DNA of 11,694 nucleotides from DAORHV01 sp964513925 (GTDB lineage: Bacteria > Patescibacteriota > Gracilibacteria > Peribacterales > Peribacteraceae). Where the stretch lies: NCBI GenBank assembly GCA_964513925.1, contig CAZENR010000027.1, positions 1 through 11,694 of the forward strand, written 5' to 3'. This document shows positions 1 to 7,042 of the stretch, in pieces. The first letter of the stretch is position 1; each line of letters starts with the position of its first letter. Position numbers and translations under genes: made by a program. Below the pieces are notes generated by a model that made no database searches, was not told the DNA's origin, and worked only from the letters and a program-made list of their open reading frames with translations.

Positions 1-324
1 GCCTACGTTGGTGGTGGCGGTATTGTTGTGTATCAAGCGGTCCGCTGGATTGTACACACGACTTTCGATTATCTTCCGCTGGACTGGGCGTTACGTCAGA
101 CACAGCTGCACGCACTCAACCCAGATGTGTGGTATACAACTATTGCAAGTCTATGGGCACCGGCCGTACCGTACGTACGCCTGTTTCTGGAATGGATGCC
201 GTTGTCGGTGACTATATTCATCATCGCGCTGTATATCGGCGGACGCATCGATACGGCTGCCATGGACTGGGAGCGAGAGCACGCCATGGATGATCAGCTA
301 CCGCCAGCACCCCGACATCGCTAA
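1..324 (+). CDS. C-terminal part of a membrane protein, function unknown (5' truncated by window)
   Basis: An open frame runs from the first base to a TAA at 322-324, giving 107 residues with no convincing start, so this is the C-terminus of a gene that begins outside the window. Two hydrophobic stretches are visible: one at the very beginning (GGGGIVVYQAVRWIV) and one around residues 67-82 (MPLSVTIFIIALYIGG). Between them lies a mostly soluble segment rich in aromatic residues. The last 25 residues are polar and acidic and end in a Pro/Arg-rich tail, likely cytoplasmic or periplasmic. I do not recognise the family. The lipoprotein gene starts only 9 nt downstream on the same strand, so the two are probably co-transcribed. 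The coding call is supported by the open frame and membrane-protein composition; the function is unknown. Confidence 0.6.
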   Translation, partial: AYVGGGGIVVYQAVRWIVHTTFDYLPLDWALRQTQLHALNPDVWYTTIASLWAPAVPYVRLFLEWMPLSVTIFIIALYIGGRIDTAAMDWEREHAMDDQLPPAPRHR

Positions 325-333
325 GATGCAGAT

Positions 334-780
334 ATGACCTTTCCACAACCATTCGTAATCGGATCGTTGGCTTGCGCAATCGCACTGTGCGCGTGTAATC
401 CGGCACAATCCCCTTCTACAACGGAGCAATCGGCTTCCAGCGCATCATCGCAGGTAGTGAAGCAGGTAGCTGCTATTCGCAACGTGAGTGTAAAGAGTGG
501 CGACCGGGTGACAAGCGGCATGGAGGTTTCCGGCGAAGCGCGTGGAACTTTCTTTTCGGAAGGTGTCTTTCCTGTCGAGCTATTGGACGAGAACGGCACC
601 GTGCTGGCCCAGGCAAGCGCTACTGCCGATGGTGAATGGATGACCGAGGACTTCGTCCCGTTTACCGTGACACTCACGTTTTCTACTGCCACAACCAAGG
701 GCACACTTGTGCTAAAGAAGGATAACCCTTCGGGGCTGGCTGAACACGACGAATCGATGCAGATTTCGGTAGCGTTCTAA
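334..780 (+). CDS. Lipoprotein with Gmad2 immunoglobulin-like domain
   Basis: 148 residues. The N-terminus is a short lipoprotein signal peptide with a lipobox LCAC at residues 18-21, so Cys21 is the predicted lipidated residue and the protein should be anchored on the outer face of the cytoplasmic membrane. A Ser/Thr/Gln-rich linker (about 22-47) leads to a single Gmad2 domain (PF10648 type, about 48-147). It shows the family's hallmark motifs: FFSEGVFPV at 73-81, EWMTEDFVPF at 101-110 and DNPSG at 130-134. Gmad2 is an Ig-like beta-sandwich first described in spore germination proteins, but it is common in exported proteins of non-sporulating bacteria, where its ligand is not known. The ATG at 334 is chosen because the signal peptide begins right there; no Shine-Dalgarno is evident. 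Its stop overlaps the stop of the convergent glycosyltransferase gene by 4 nt. Domain identity is confident; the physiological role is not. Confidence 0.88.
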   Translation: MTFPQPFVIGSLACAIALCACNPAQSPSTTEQSASSASSQVVKQVAAIRNVSVKSGDRVTSGMEVSGEARGTFFSEGVFPVELLDENGTVLAQASATADGEWMTEDFVPFTVTLTFSTATTKGTLVLKKDNPSGLAEHDESMQISVAF

Positions 781-2567
781 GCTGCCCCAGCCAACCCTAT
801 TACGAACGCCATGGCGCACAGGGCGCAGGAAACAAAGTACGACTCTGCTAATTGGCGATACTTTGGCGGCATATGGGAAACTGCAAACGTAGCACCGTAC
901 GCAACCAAAAGTGGTAACAACGGGGAGAATCGAGCGTGCTGGTTAAAGCTATAAGGATGTATGATCCTGTATGCGTATTGACTGAGAAGGAAGAGTGCTA
1001 GAGACCAAGTTGCAAGCGAATTGCAGCCACGATTTCGATACACATACATACCCAGTACGCACAACAGCACCAAAATCATGCCATTCAAAAGAAGTAACTG
1101 CGCAAGTGCAGTAAGTTGAGCAGGGTACGCAGCAGCTCCAAAATGGGCTGTTTTGAACAAATATTCTAAGAATGTCGATGACTGGATAGTGGTCAGTGGT
1201 TGCTGCAACACATCGAACGGATTGAACAGAAAGAGTGTCATTGGCGTTGTTGGTACCCGATAGACATCGGGGAGCAGCTGGATGTTCCCGACCAAGGTGC
1301 CCTGGCCTTCGAGCACGAAACGCTGCACAAACAACCATCCGCAGAGCACGGTTATCGCCATGACAAGCTGCATGAATAGAGACACGAATTTTGATGTACC
1401 TACGAGCATTCGACGTTGTACGAGCGCAACACAAGCTAAACCAATCCAGACTAAGGCATTGGACTTCGTGAGTAGGCCCAAGCAGAGCAGGAAGCAAACA
1501 AGCCACCATGAACGATAATCTTGGCGTGCATGCCAACGCAGTAGCGCGGCAAAGTACGCAAATGCAAGACAGGAAAGGAGTGCATCATTTGTGACACTCG
1601 CAGCATGCAACACAAATCCTGGCGAGCATGCAACAAGCAGCATGCACAGTATTGTCGTAGATGCAGGTTCTCTACGCTCGGAGCTAGAGTAAAGAATGCG
1701 AACGCACACAAAAGCCATGGCCAGGGTGAGTACGCTCAAGATGAACGTAAGCACCTGCGCATCTTCGAGGAAAGGCCGAGATAACCCGCTAAGCCAAGCA
1801 GTCATACGCACCCACGCTGCAGCGACCCAGTAGAACAGGGGCGGCTGATACGTTTGCCAGCCGACATTGTATGCGGGGAGCGCCGTACCCTGTAGCACGA
1901 TGTGAAGGTATTCGAGGTGACCGCCACTATCCGATGTGCGTAGACCCAATGGGGTGATGCATACAACCAAGAAGCGTAAGGCAATGCCCAGAAAGAACAC
2001 GATGGAAAGCAATCGGCTTTTTGCTGTAAACACTGCAAACGCAGCTACCACTGCCATGCAAAACAGTGCTGCAATAACACTGTGCAGTGCCCAGGTATTT
2101 GCCAAGGAAGGACGCATGCCAAAGAATCCAAGAAACAGCGGCGTTTGTGTATTGGGAATAATCTGCAGCGCTAACGTATTTATTCCAGGGAGCAATGCAG
2201 GAAAAACGATGCGCTGCCCCCTTCCGTCATCACAAAGATTCTCACCAAGCGATAGCGGTCGATTGTTCAGGGAAGCCGACCGAAGGCAACCATGCCAAAA
2301 AAGAACTTGTTCAGCAGATCCTTTGTGCGGTGCATGAAACGCCATGTGAATGCTCATGCTGCGCGCGCCACTTTCATCGAGAAGTAACGGAAGCACCGCG
2401 CTTTGCTCAGCGGCTGCGTCGAGCGAGTAGCGAACCTGCTCAATTGTTGTTGACCGGATTTCGCGCATTGCAAACAATGCGATGCAGGCAATACTCGCGA
2501 CGCAGACCCACAAGAACAACGTCATACTGATCATCCGTTTTTGACATTGTGTTTGGCGAAACTTCAT
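777..2567 (-). CDS. Multi-pass membrane glycosyltransferase, GT-C fold (GT39/PMT/ArnT-like)
   Basis: About 596 residues from ATG 2567; an in-frame GTG at 2591 would add 8. One N-terminal membrane helix is followed by an extracytoplasmic insert of roughly 120 residues with beta-strand character and two cysteines (about residues 94 and 112). A long series of transmembrane helices follows. The first external loop after the second hydrophobic block carries a TSDSGGH motif (Asp213, His217), the position of the catalytic acidic residue in GT-C enzymes. YQPPLFYW (240-247) matches the QPPLYY-type motif of PMT/ArnT-related transferases. Such enzymes move a sugar from a polyprenyl-phosphate donor to protein, lipid or glycan on the outer membrane face; donor and acceptor cannot be read here. 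ATG 2567 is preferred over GTG 2591 because it begins a basic n-region before the first helix, but neither start has a well-spaced Shine-Dalgarno. It converges on the Gmad2 lipoprotein gene. Confidence 0.82.
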   Translation of the reverse strand: MKFRQTQCQKRMISMTLFLWVCVASIACIALFAMREIRSTTIEQVRYSLDAAAEQSAVLPLLLDESGARSMSIHMAFHAPHKGSAEQVLFWHGCLRSASLNNRPLSLGENLCDDGRGQRIVFPALLPGINTLALQIIPNTQTPLFLGFFGMRPSLANTWALHSVIAALFCMAVVAAFAVFTAKSRLLSIVFFLGIALRFLVVCITPLGLRTSDSGGHLEYLHIVLQGTALPAYNVGWQTYQPPLFYWVAAAWVRMTAWLSGLSRPFLEDAQVLTFILSVLTLAMAFVCVRILYSSSERREPASTTILCMLLVACSPGFVLHAASVTNDALLSCLAFAYFAALLRWHARQDYRSWWLVCFLLCLGLLTKSNALVWIGLACVALVQRRMLVGTSKFVSLFMQLVMAITVLCGWLFVQRFVLEGQGTLVGNIQLLPDVYRVPTTPMTLFLFNPFDVLQQPLTTIQSSTFLEYLFKTAHFGAAAYPAQLTALAQLLLLNGMILVLLCVLGMYVYRNRGCNSLATWSLALFLLSQYAYRIIHPYSFNQHARFSPLLPLLVAYGATFAVSHMPPKYRQLAESYFVSCALCAMAFVIGLAGAA

Positions 2568-2681
2568 CCCTCGAAGAATACAGCAGAACACCGCATATTT
2601 GCTTGTGTTGCACTATTGTTCAAAAAATGTGCACAAAATGCGATTTCGTCATAGAGATTGCCTTTTGTACAAGGGAAAATC

Positions 2682-2710
2682 TTGCAATCGATCCCTGAAA
2701 TGATTGTAAT
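2682..2710 (+). promoter_or_regulatory. Candidate sigma-70-type promoter for the DUF378 gene
   Basis: TTGCAA (2682-2687) and TGTAAT (2705-2710) are separated by 17 nt and match 4/6 and 5/6 of the -35 and -10 consensus. The predicted start of transcription is about 2717, leaving a leader of roughly 24 nt. It lies in the only sizeable gap (2568-2740) between the divergent glycosyltransferase and DUF378 genes. No Shine-Dalgarno is seen before the ATG at 2741. The call is by eye from consensus only. Confidence 0.45.
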
Positions 2711-2740
2711 AGTGGACGTATTATTTCCCCACATTTCCCT

Positions 2741-3004
2741 ATGTCGTGTAGTAAGTGTCCCGTCGGCTGTCTTGCCGGCATCCTTGTTATCGTCGGCGCC
2801 CTGAACTGGGGTCTCGTCGGTTTGGGATGGTTGGTAGGCAACGGCGCAAACTGGAACCTCGTGAACATGCTCTTGGGTAAGTGGATGCAGGTTGAAGCTG
2901 TTGTGTACCTGCTCGTTGGTCTGGCCGGCGTCTACAAGCTGGTCATGTGCTGCAAGTGCTGCAAAGGCGGCTCTTGCTGCGGCGGCAGCTGCCCTGCCAA
3001 GTAA
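2741..3004 (+). CDS. Small DUF378-family membrane protein with cysteine-rich termini
   Basis: 87 residues. The core (about 11-68) matches DUF378 (PF04070, YuzA-like): the signature ILVIVGALNWGLVGLG sits in the first helix (14-29), and a second helix (about 53-68) carries VVYLLVGLAGVY. Two membrane helices joined by a short loop fit the family, whose function is unknown. Unlike typical DUF378 proteins of 60-75 residues, this one has cysteines at both ends: Cys3, Cys6 and Cys10 before the first helix and seven (70, 71, 73, 74, 79, 80, 84) in the last 18 residues, mixed with Lys and Gly. With both termini on the same side of the membrane these could form a metal-binding or disulfide cluster; that is inference. 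The gene is monocistronic, with a promoter candidate upstream and a strong terminator at 3025-3058. Confidence 0.88.
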   Translation: MSCSKCPVGCLAGILVIVGALNWGLVGLGWLVGNGANWNLVNMLLGKWMQVEAVVYLLVGLAGVYKLVMCCKCCKGGSCCGGSCPAK

Positions 3005-3024
3005 GCAGTTTTCCACTCCCCTAC

Positions 3025-3058
3025 GCAAAAGGCCTCACCGAACGGGGGGCCTTTTTGC
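3025..3058. terminator. Bidirectional Rho-independent terminator
   Basis: GCAAAAGGCC (3025-3034) pairs with GGCCTTTTTGC (3048-3058) around a 13-nt loop, with a single extra T in the right arm. A-tract and T-tract lie within the arms, so both strands give a GC stem followed by a T run. It ends the DUF378 transcript on plus and the 5360-3058 unit on minus. The last base of the right arm is already part of the minus-strand TAG stop (3060-3058). Confidence 0.85.
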
Positions 3059-4644
3059 TAGAGACTTTCCTGCAATTGCCGCAATGTGAGAGCGTTCGGG
3101 AACATACGTCCTTTCAGCACAATCTTGTCCACAGTTTCCGTAAGCGGATGGTAGGTGAGATCAAACGACGCATCGCCAGCCGATGTGGCAAACAGCACCC
3201 CCAGTACGCGCACGGCATTGCGCTCGCGCGGCGGCACGACAAATGACGTGGTGGTAGCAAACATGCCACCGGCCTGTAGAAGCGCCTCCTTGGTAAGGGC
3301 TACCAGCTCCTTGGCATCGCGCTGCGGCTCTTCATCAGCGGAAGACGCAACCGACGACCGTGGGACGACTTTTTCGACCTTTGTCACAGGGTGAAAAGCA
3401 GCGGCCAGCGCTGTATCGAGCGCATCACGATCGCCTGGAGCCAAGACCGAACGTGACAAGCCCGCAATGTTGCGAGCGGCATCTGCCCACTGTTGTGACT
3501 GCACCGGATACCCGCGTTCCTCCACTGCAACAGACAGTGCAGCGGCATCGATCGCCAAGTGTGCTGCAGATGATGCGTCTAGCACAGCAACGCGCTCTGC
3601 CAGTTCGCTCCACCGCGCAATGAATGCGTCAGGCAAAGGCATACGGCCGCCGCGCTCCACCTGGAGCAACAAGGATGCCCATTCGCCCGCCTTATCATCG
3701 ATCCCGAATCGAGACACCAGCACATCCTGCGCCTGTGTGTCGGTCACCATGCCGCTGGCGTAGGACAAGGCTAGCAATCGACCGAACGGGACGTCCGCAT
3801 CCAAGGCCTTCGTGCATTCCAACGCCACAAACACGGTATTACCATCGGCTCCGCCGCGTGCGGAAACGGCAGCCAGCATTGCTGCAAACAACGGCGTGAA
3901 CTGCTCGGTGCGAAGATATGAGTCCACGACGGATGTACGCATGAACGCGGCCGCGGCATCCATGTGTCCTGCCTCTATAGCGTCGCGCAAGGGGTACAGT
4001 GGAGTTCCTTTCTGCACTGCAGATAGATTAACGGCATCTACAGGCATGCGGGCCACAATTGCCAGACGCTGCTGCAGCCATTGCTGGGGTACGGTCGACT
4101 GCTTTGGTTCGCCGCTACGAGGAATAGAAAGCTGTTGGCCGGCCTGCAGATACCAAGTGTTACCACCGAAGGAAACAGAGATAGGAGAAGCCAATGCGAC
4201 GACAAGTGACGATGCATCATCGCGCAAGGCATACCACGCAGTGCGTACGCCATGCACAACCGCACCCTCTCCAATGGTCATGCCAGCGGCACCGGCGGCA
4301 CGTACGGTTGCGGCACCAGTGACCAGCTCCATGGAAAACGCGTCACTGCCTTGTATGCGCCCGTTTTCCAGCACGCCTTGTACGCCTGACGCGGCAGAAA
4401 ATGCCCTCGCAGCAGTCGCTTCAAGCAACTCCCCGTTCAAGAGAACCGTGCCAGCGTTACTCGCAGCCAGCTGCGCGCGACCACTGTTGGTGCCCGACGC
4501 CAGTGCGCAAAGCAGGAGGAGTAGCGTTGCCGGGATTGCCACAAGATGTCTATGGGAGCGCTTCTGCATGCGGAAATGTTTCCCACCAGTATAGCAGAAA
4601 AACACCGCAGAATGAAGTGACATCTCCATGTTCATTCCCGTCAC
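3058..4644 (-). CDS. Exported protein of unknown function (signal peptide, Ala-rich)
   Basis: 528 residues from GTG 4644. A hydrophobic stretch (about 37-50, ending LCALASG) preceded by a basic segment MQKRSHRH looks like a signal peptide or N-terminal anchor, so the rest is extracytoplasmic. Two starts compete. GTG 4644 has a good Shine-Dalgarno (AAGGAGG, 8-nt spacing) and overlaps the upstream stop as GTGA, classic translational coupling, but gives a long 36-residue n-region. ATG 4569 (503 residues) begins directly at the signal peptide but has a weaker ribosome site. Residues about 65-175 are rich in short beta-strands with a pattern vaguely like FecR domains (inference, weak). The middle is Ala-rich and helical. 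No catalytic motif was recognised. It is the second gene of a two-gene unit and ends at a bidirectional terminator. Confidence 0.78.
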   Translation of the reverse strand: MTGMNMEMSLHSAVFFCYTGGKHFRMQKRSHRHLVAIPATLLLLLCALASGTNSGRAQLAASNAGTVLLNGELLEATAARAFSAASGVQGVLENGRIQGSDAFSMELVTGAATVRAAGAAGMTIGEGAVVHGVRTAWYALRDDASSLVVALASPISVSFGGNTWYLQAGQQLSIPRSGEPKQSTVPQQWLQQRLAIVARMPVDAVNLSAVQKGTPLYPLRDAIEAGHMDAAAAFMRTSVVDSYLRTEQFTPLFAAMLAAVSARGGADGNTVFVALECTKALDADVPFGRLLALSYASGMVTDTQAQDVLVSRFGIDDKAGEWASLLLQVERGGRMPLPDAFIARWSELAERVAVLDASSAAHLAIDAAALSVAVEERGYPVQSQQWADAARNIAGLSRSVLAPGDRDALDTALAAAFHPVTKVEKVVPRSSVASSADEEPQRDAKELVALTKEALLQAGGMFATTTSFVVPPRERNAVRVLGVLFATSAGDASFDLTYHPLTETVDKIVLKGRMFPNALTLRQLQESL

Positions 4645-5360
4645 ATATCCCCCCTCCTTCTTGGAGGCAGACGTCTCGTTGGCGGTGGATCTGCGGGGGG
4701 CGGATCCCCGCTGCCGGACATTGGGGGTGGCGGCGGTGGCTGATCACCCATGCCAGATGGCGGTGGCGGAGCAGGCTGGTCGCCGGTATTCGTTGTCGGA
4801 GCCGGCGGTGGGTTCGGCGCTGCGTTTTGCGGCGTGCGGAAGAACGACATGAACCTATTTGCCTGAGCGGAAAACTGCGTGGCTACATTCTGAACTCCGG
4901 CACCAATTTCCGCATTGCGCTTGGCGCGGACAGCCTGCCGTACCTGATCCGAAAACGTGTTGTCTCCAATGATTCTGTCAGCAAGATTGAGCCGCTGTAT
5001 GGAAGACATATTTCCTCCAAGGCCATCTGAGCTGTTCAGCGCTTGCAGCACGGCACGGTCGCGAGCTCCGCGCAGCTGCGTGTTCAGCCAGGGGAACCAA
5101 TTGGTTCGCCCAATAATGTTGCCTGCAGTATTCAGCCGCTCGGTAGGTGTCATGGCATCGAATTTCTGCTTTGCGACTACTCCACCAGCCACGGCGGCAC
5201 CCGTAAGGGCCAACCCCGAAATGAGCAACGCCTTCACTTTGGGATTCATGCCTTTTTTCAGGCGCTTTGCTTCGGGTGCGGATATTTGCAAACGACGACG
5301 CTCTTGCGGCCTGGGGCTGAGCTGTCGCTCTCGTTCCGGAATGCTGGGGGACATAGGCAT
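4641..5360 (-). CDS. Membrane-anchored protein with internal repeat and proline-rich tail, function unknown
   Basis: 239 residues. The N-terminal 40 residues are strongly basic and polar (many Arg/Lys/Pro), then one hydrophobic segment (about 43-63, LLISGLALTGAAVAGGVVA) suggests a single-pass protein with a cytoplasmic basic head. Residues about 70-165 contain two copies of a motif of the form RLNxAxxIIGxxxF, at 75-89 and 123-136, spaced 48 residues, so this region looks like a duplication. Residues 182-228 are low-complexity with three units of a GD-Pro-rich-SGxG pattern, and the end is Arg/Pro-rich. ATG 5360 is used; a second ATG at 5354 is possible and neither has a clear Shine-Dalgarno. 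The stop overlaps the start of the downstream exported protein by 4 nt, so both are probably made together. I recognise no family; the Pro-rich tail suggests a flexible wall-spanning or protein-binding segment (inference). Confidence 0.75.
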   Translation of the reverse strand: MPMSPSIPERERQLSPRPQERRRLQISAPEAKRLKKGMNPKVKALLISGLALTGAAVAGGVVAKQKFDAMTPTERLNTAGNIIGRTNWFPWLNTQLRGARDRAVLQALNSSDGLGGNMSSIQRLNLADRIIGDNTFSDQVRQAVRAKRNAEIGAGVQNVATQFSAQANRFMSFFRTPQNAAPNPPPAPTTNTGDQPAPPPPSGMGDQPPPPPPMSGSGDPPPADPPPTRRLPPRRRGDM

Positions 5361-5371
5361 AGTCGACGATT

Positions 5372-5399
5372 ACGATACGGAGAATTGCAAAAAGCTCAA
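5372..5399 (-). promoter_or_regulatory. Weak candidate promoter for the two-gene unit 5360-3058
   Basis: On the minus strand TTGAGC (5399-5394) and TATCGT (5377-5372) are 16 nt apart, each matching the sigma-70 consensus at 4/6. The implied start of transcription falls within a few nucleotides of ATG 5360, so the message would be nearly leaderless, which fits the missing Shine-Dalgarno. Low confidence; the same 95-nt gap must also hold the ruvC promoter, for which I see no convincing pair. Confidence 0.25.
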
Positions 5400-5455
5400 G
5401 AATCTTGCCACATTCCGCCTTGACGCTGCAGAAGCACGCCACGTAGGGTCGAAGC

Positions 5456-6037
5456 ATGCGAATACTGGGCATAGATCCGGGATTGGCGGTGGCAGGACTG
5501 GGTTTGGTGCAATGCGATGCACGCAAACGTGTTACAGCGGAAGATTGGTTGTGCATTACCACCGCAGCCGGCACGCCGCTACCACAACGGCTGCTGGAAT
5601 TGTCGCGCGATATAGAAGCATACATCCTGGAGCGGCAGCCGGATGTAGTCGTTATAGAGCGCCTGTTCTTCGCTACGAACAAGCAAACGGCAATCGATGT
5701 TGCGCAAGCGCGCGGGGCTATTCTTGCGGCGGTCGCCAAGCACGGCATTCCGGTGTTGGAGCCCACGCCGTTACAAATGAAGCAATGCGTAACCGGCGAT
5801 GGAAAGGCCGATAAGCGCCAAGTACAGGACATGGTGGTGCGCACGCTGAAGCTAGATGAATACCCAACGCCCGACGATGCCGCCGACGGTTTAGCCTTGG
5901 CGCTCTACGGCGTCTTCACGCAGGATCTCTCAGCCCTTTCGCACGCCGGCATGGCCCACATCCCAGCGGCACATGCCGGCCGCGGACGCGGCGGGAAGGT
6001 GGGTGGCCGTAAGGAACGTCTGGCAATCGCCAAGTGA
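5456..6037 (+). CDS. ruvC: Crossover junction endodeoxyribonuclease RuvC
   Basis: 193 residues. RuvC is the RNase H-fold dimer that nicks Holliday junctions symmetrically, working in the cytoplasm with the RuvAB branch-migration motor. The catalytic set is intact: Asp7 in GIDPG, Glu68 in VVIERLFF, and Asp141 and Asp144 in DDAADGLALAL. The conserved E-P-x-x-x-K segment (102-109, EPTPLQMK) is present too. The canonical fold is complete at about residue 158. The remaining 35 residues form a Gly/Arg/Lys-rich extension not typical of the family, encoded in the 108 nt that overlap the 3' end of recF on the other strand; its basic character would suit DNA contact. ATG 5456 starts at the family's usual first beta-strand; the ribosome site is poor (AGGG about 7-8 nt upstream). 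ruvA and ruvB are not in the window. Confidence 0.95.
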   Translation: MRILGIDPGLAVAGLGLVQCDARKRVTAEDWLCITTAAGTPLPQRLLELSRDIEAYILERQPDVVVIERLFFATNKQTAIDVAQARGAILAAVAKHGIPVLEPTPLQMKQCVTGDGKADKRQVQDMVVRTLKLDEYPTPDDAADGLALALYGVFTQDLSALSHAGMAHIPAAHAGRGRGGKVGGRKERLAIAK

Positions 6038-7033
6038 CGACAGTAGTGCTTCTTGATGCCGATCATCGAGTTCCGAGAACACGTCATCGAGCAAGATGAC
6101 GGGGTGCTCGTGCTTCCGATCACGAAACTGCTGCATGCAGGTGAACAGAAGTGCGAGCAAGCTGGCACGCTGCTGCCCTCTGGATGCAAACGTGGCGATA
6201 TCGCGACCATCCGCAAGCATGCGCCAATCATCGCGATGCGGACCTATGGTAGTAGAGCCTACAATGCAGTCTCGAGAACGGTAGTGAAGCAGCTGCTCGC
6301 GCAATTCGGATGCAATATCCTCCGGTGTTACGGCGGTGGTTTTGCGCACGTACTCCAGTACGATGTCCTTCCATTGCTCTCCCAGGGAATGCACATGTCC
6401 CGGCATGCTTGTCTGCCAGTCGGCAACAACTTGTAATCGCCGTGCTTGCACAGCCGCACCTGCACGGGCCAGGTCGCTATCCCACGGATCCAGCTCCGCT
6501 TCCTTAGCAGCACCCTCTCCAATGCGTTTTAACAGTGCGTTGCGCTGCTTCACAATGCGTTCATACTCCATTCTCTGGGGCAGGAACTGTTTATCGAGCT
6601 GCATGAGTAAGCCGTCCAGTACTCCACGCCTGCGGTCCGGAGGACCCGCGAACAGGCCTAAGTCCTGGGGCAAAAACACGACAGAGGGCAACATACCTAC
6701 AAATTCAGCAAACGGTACGCGCACATCGTTGATGAAAAACGCCTTCTGCTTGCGAGGCGAAAGCTGACACACTGTTTCCAGAGTTGCCTGCTCACCATTT
6801 GCGGATACGATCTCGGCACGAACCTTGTAGAACATTTCACCCCAGTGCACCATGTCCTCTGGCTCGGCACCCAACGCCGATCTACCCAGCGACAACAAGG
6901 CTATTGCCTCGACGATGTTCGTTTTCCCGACGCCGTTCTCGCCGATAAATGCCTGAATGTCGCCATCATCAAACGTTACACTCAGCGTGCGATGGCTGCG
7001 GAACCGGTCGAGGTGCAGGGACAAGAGTCTCAC
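5930..7033 (-). CDS. recF: DNA replication and repair protein RecF
   Basis: 367 residues, the usual RecF length. RecF is an SMC/ABC-type ATPase that, with RecO and RecR, directs RecA onto single-stranded gaps. Visible motifs in order: Walker A GENGVGKTN (31-39), the family motif FLPQDLGLFAGPPDRRR (120-136), ABC signature ASRGQQR (283-289), Walker B VILLDD (312-317) and the D-loop region FSELDDRH (319-326). GTG 7033 is the start because the next residues (RLLSLHLDRFRSH) are the canonical N-terminus. It lies 9 nt after the Nudix stop, so it is the last gene of the trxB cluster. It does not sit beside dnaA/dnaN/gyrB, its classical location. The last 35 codons overlap ruvC antisense, covering the conserved TFLTATH segment and the variable tail. 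Confidence 0.95.
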   Translation of the reverse strand: MRLLSLHLDRFRSHRTLSVTFDDGDIQAFIGENGVGKTNIVEAIALLSLGRSALGAEPEDMVHWGEMFYKVRAEIVSANGEQATLETVCQLSPRKQKAFFINDVRVPFAEFVGMLPSVVFLPQDLGLFAGPPDRRRGVLDGLLMQLDKQFLPQRMEYERIVKQRNALLKRIGEGAAKEAELDPWDSDLARAGAAVQARRLQVVADWQTSMPGHVHSLGEQWKDIVLEYVRKTTAVTPEDIASELREQLLHYRSRDCIVGSTTIGPHRDDWRMLADGRDIATFASRGQQRASLLALLFTCMQQFRDRKHEHPVILLDDVFSELDDRHQEALLSSLGDCQTFLTATHLPAASAAGMCRWDVGHAGVRKG

Positions 7034-7042
7034 CGGGCCAGC

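Noticed and set aside
2564..3028. Minus-strand open frame antisense to the DUF378 gene
   Set aside because: The plus frame is a clear DUF378 protein with promoter and terminator; the antisense is a poly-Ala shadow.
3812..4594. Plus-strand open frame of 260 codons antisense to the exported protein
   Set aside because: Ala/Ser/Cys/Arg-rich shadow typical of GC-rich antisense; the minus frame has a signal peptide, Shine-Dalgarno and terminator.
4670..4830. GC-rich repeat (minisatellite-like) DNA
   Set aside because: The pattern is explained by codons for the Pro/Gly-rich tail of the 4641-5360 gene.
4957..5814. Plus-strand open frame of 285 codons overlapping the Pro-rich gene and ruvC
   Set aside because: It runs antisense to the Pro-rich gene and out of frame through ruvC, whose catalytic residues are in the other frame.
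4978..5844. Long minus-strand open frame (288 codons) across the ruvC promoter and coding region
   Set aside because: It covers the antisense of ruvC and out-of-frame sequence of the Pro-rich gene; composition is Cys/Arg/Ser-rich as in shadow frames and no motif is seen.
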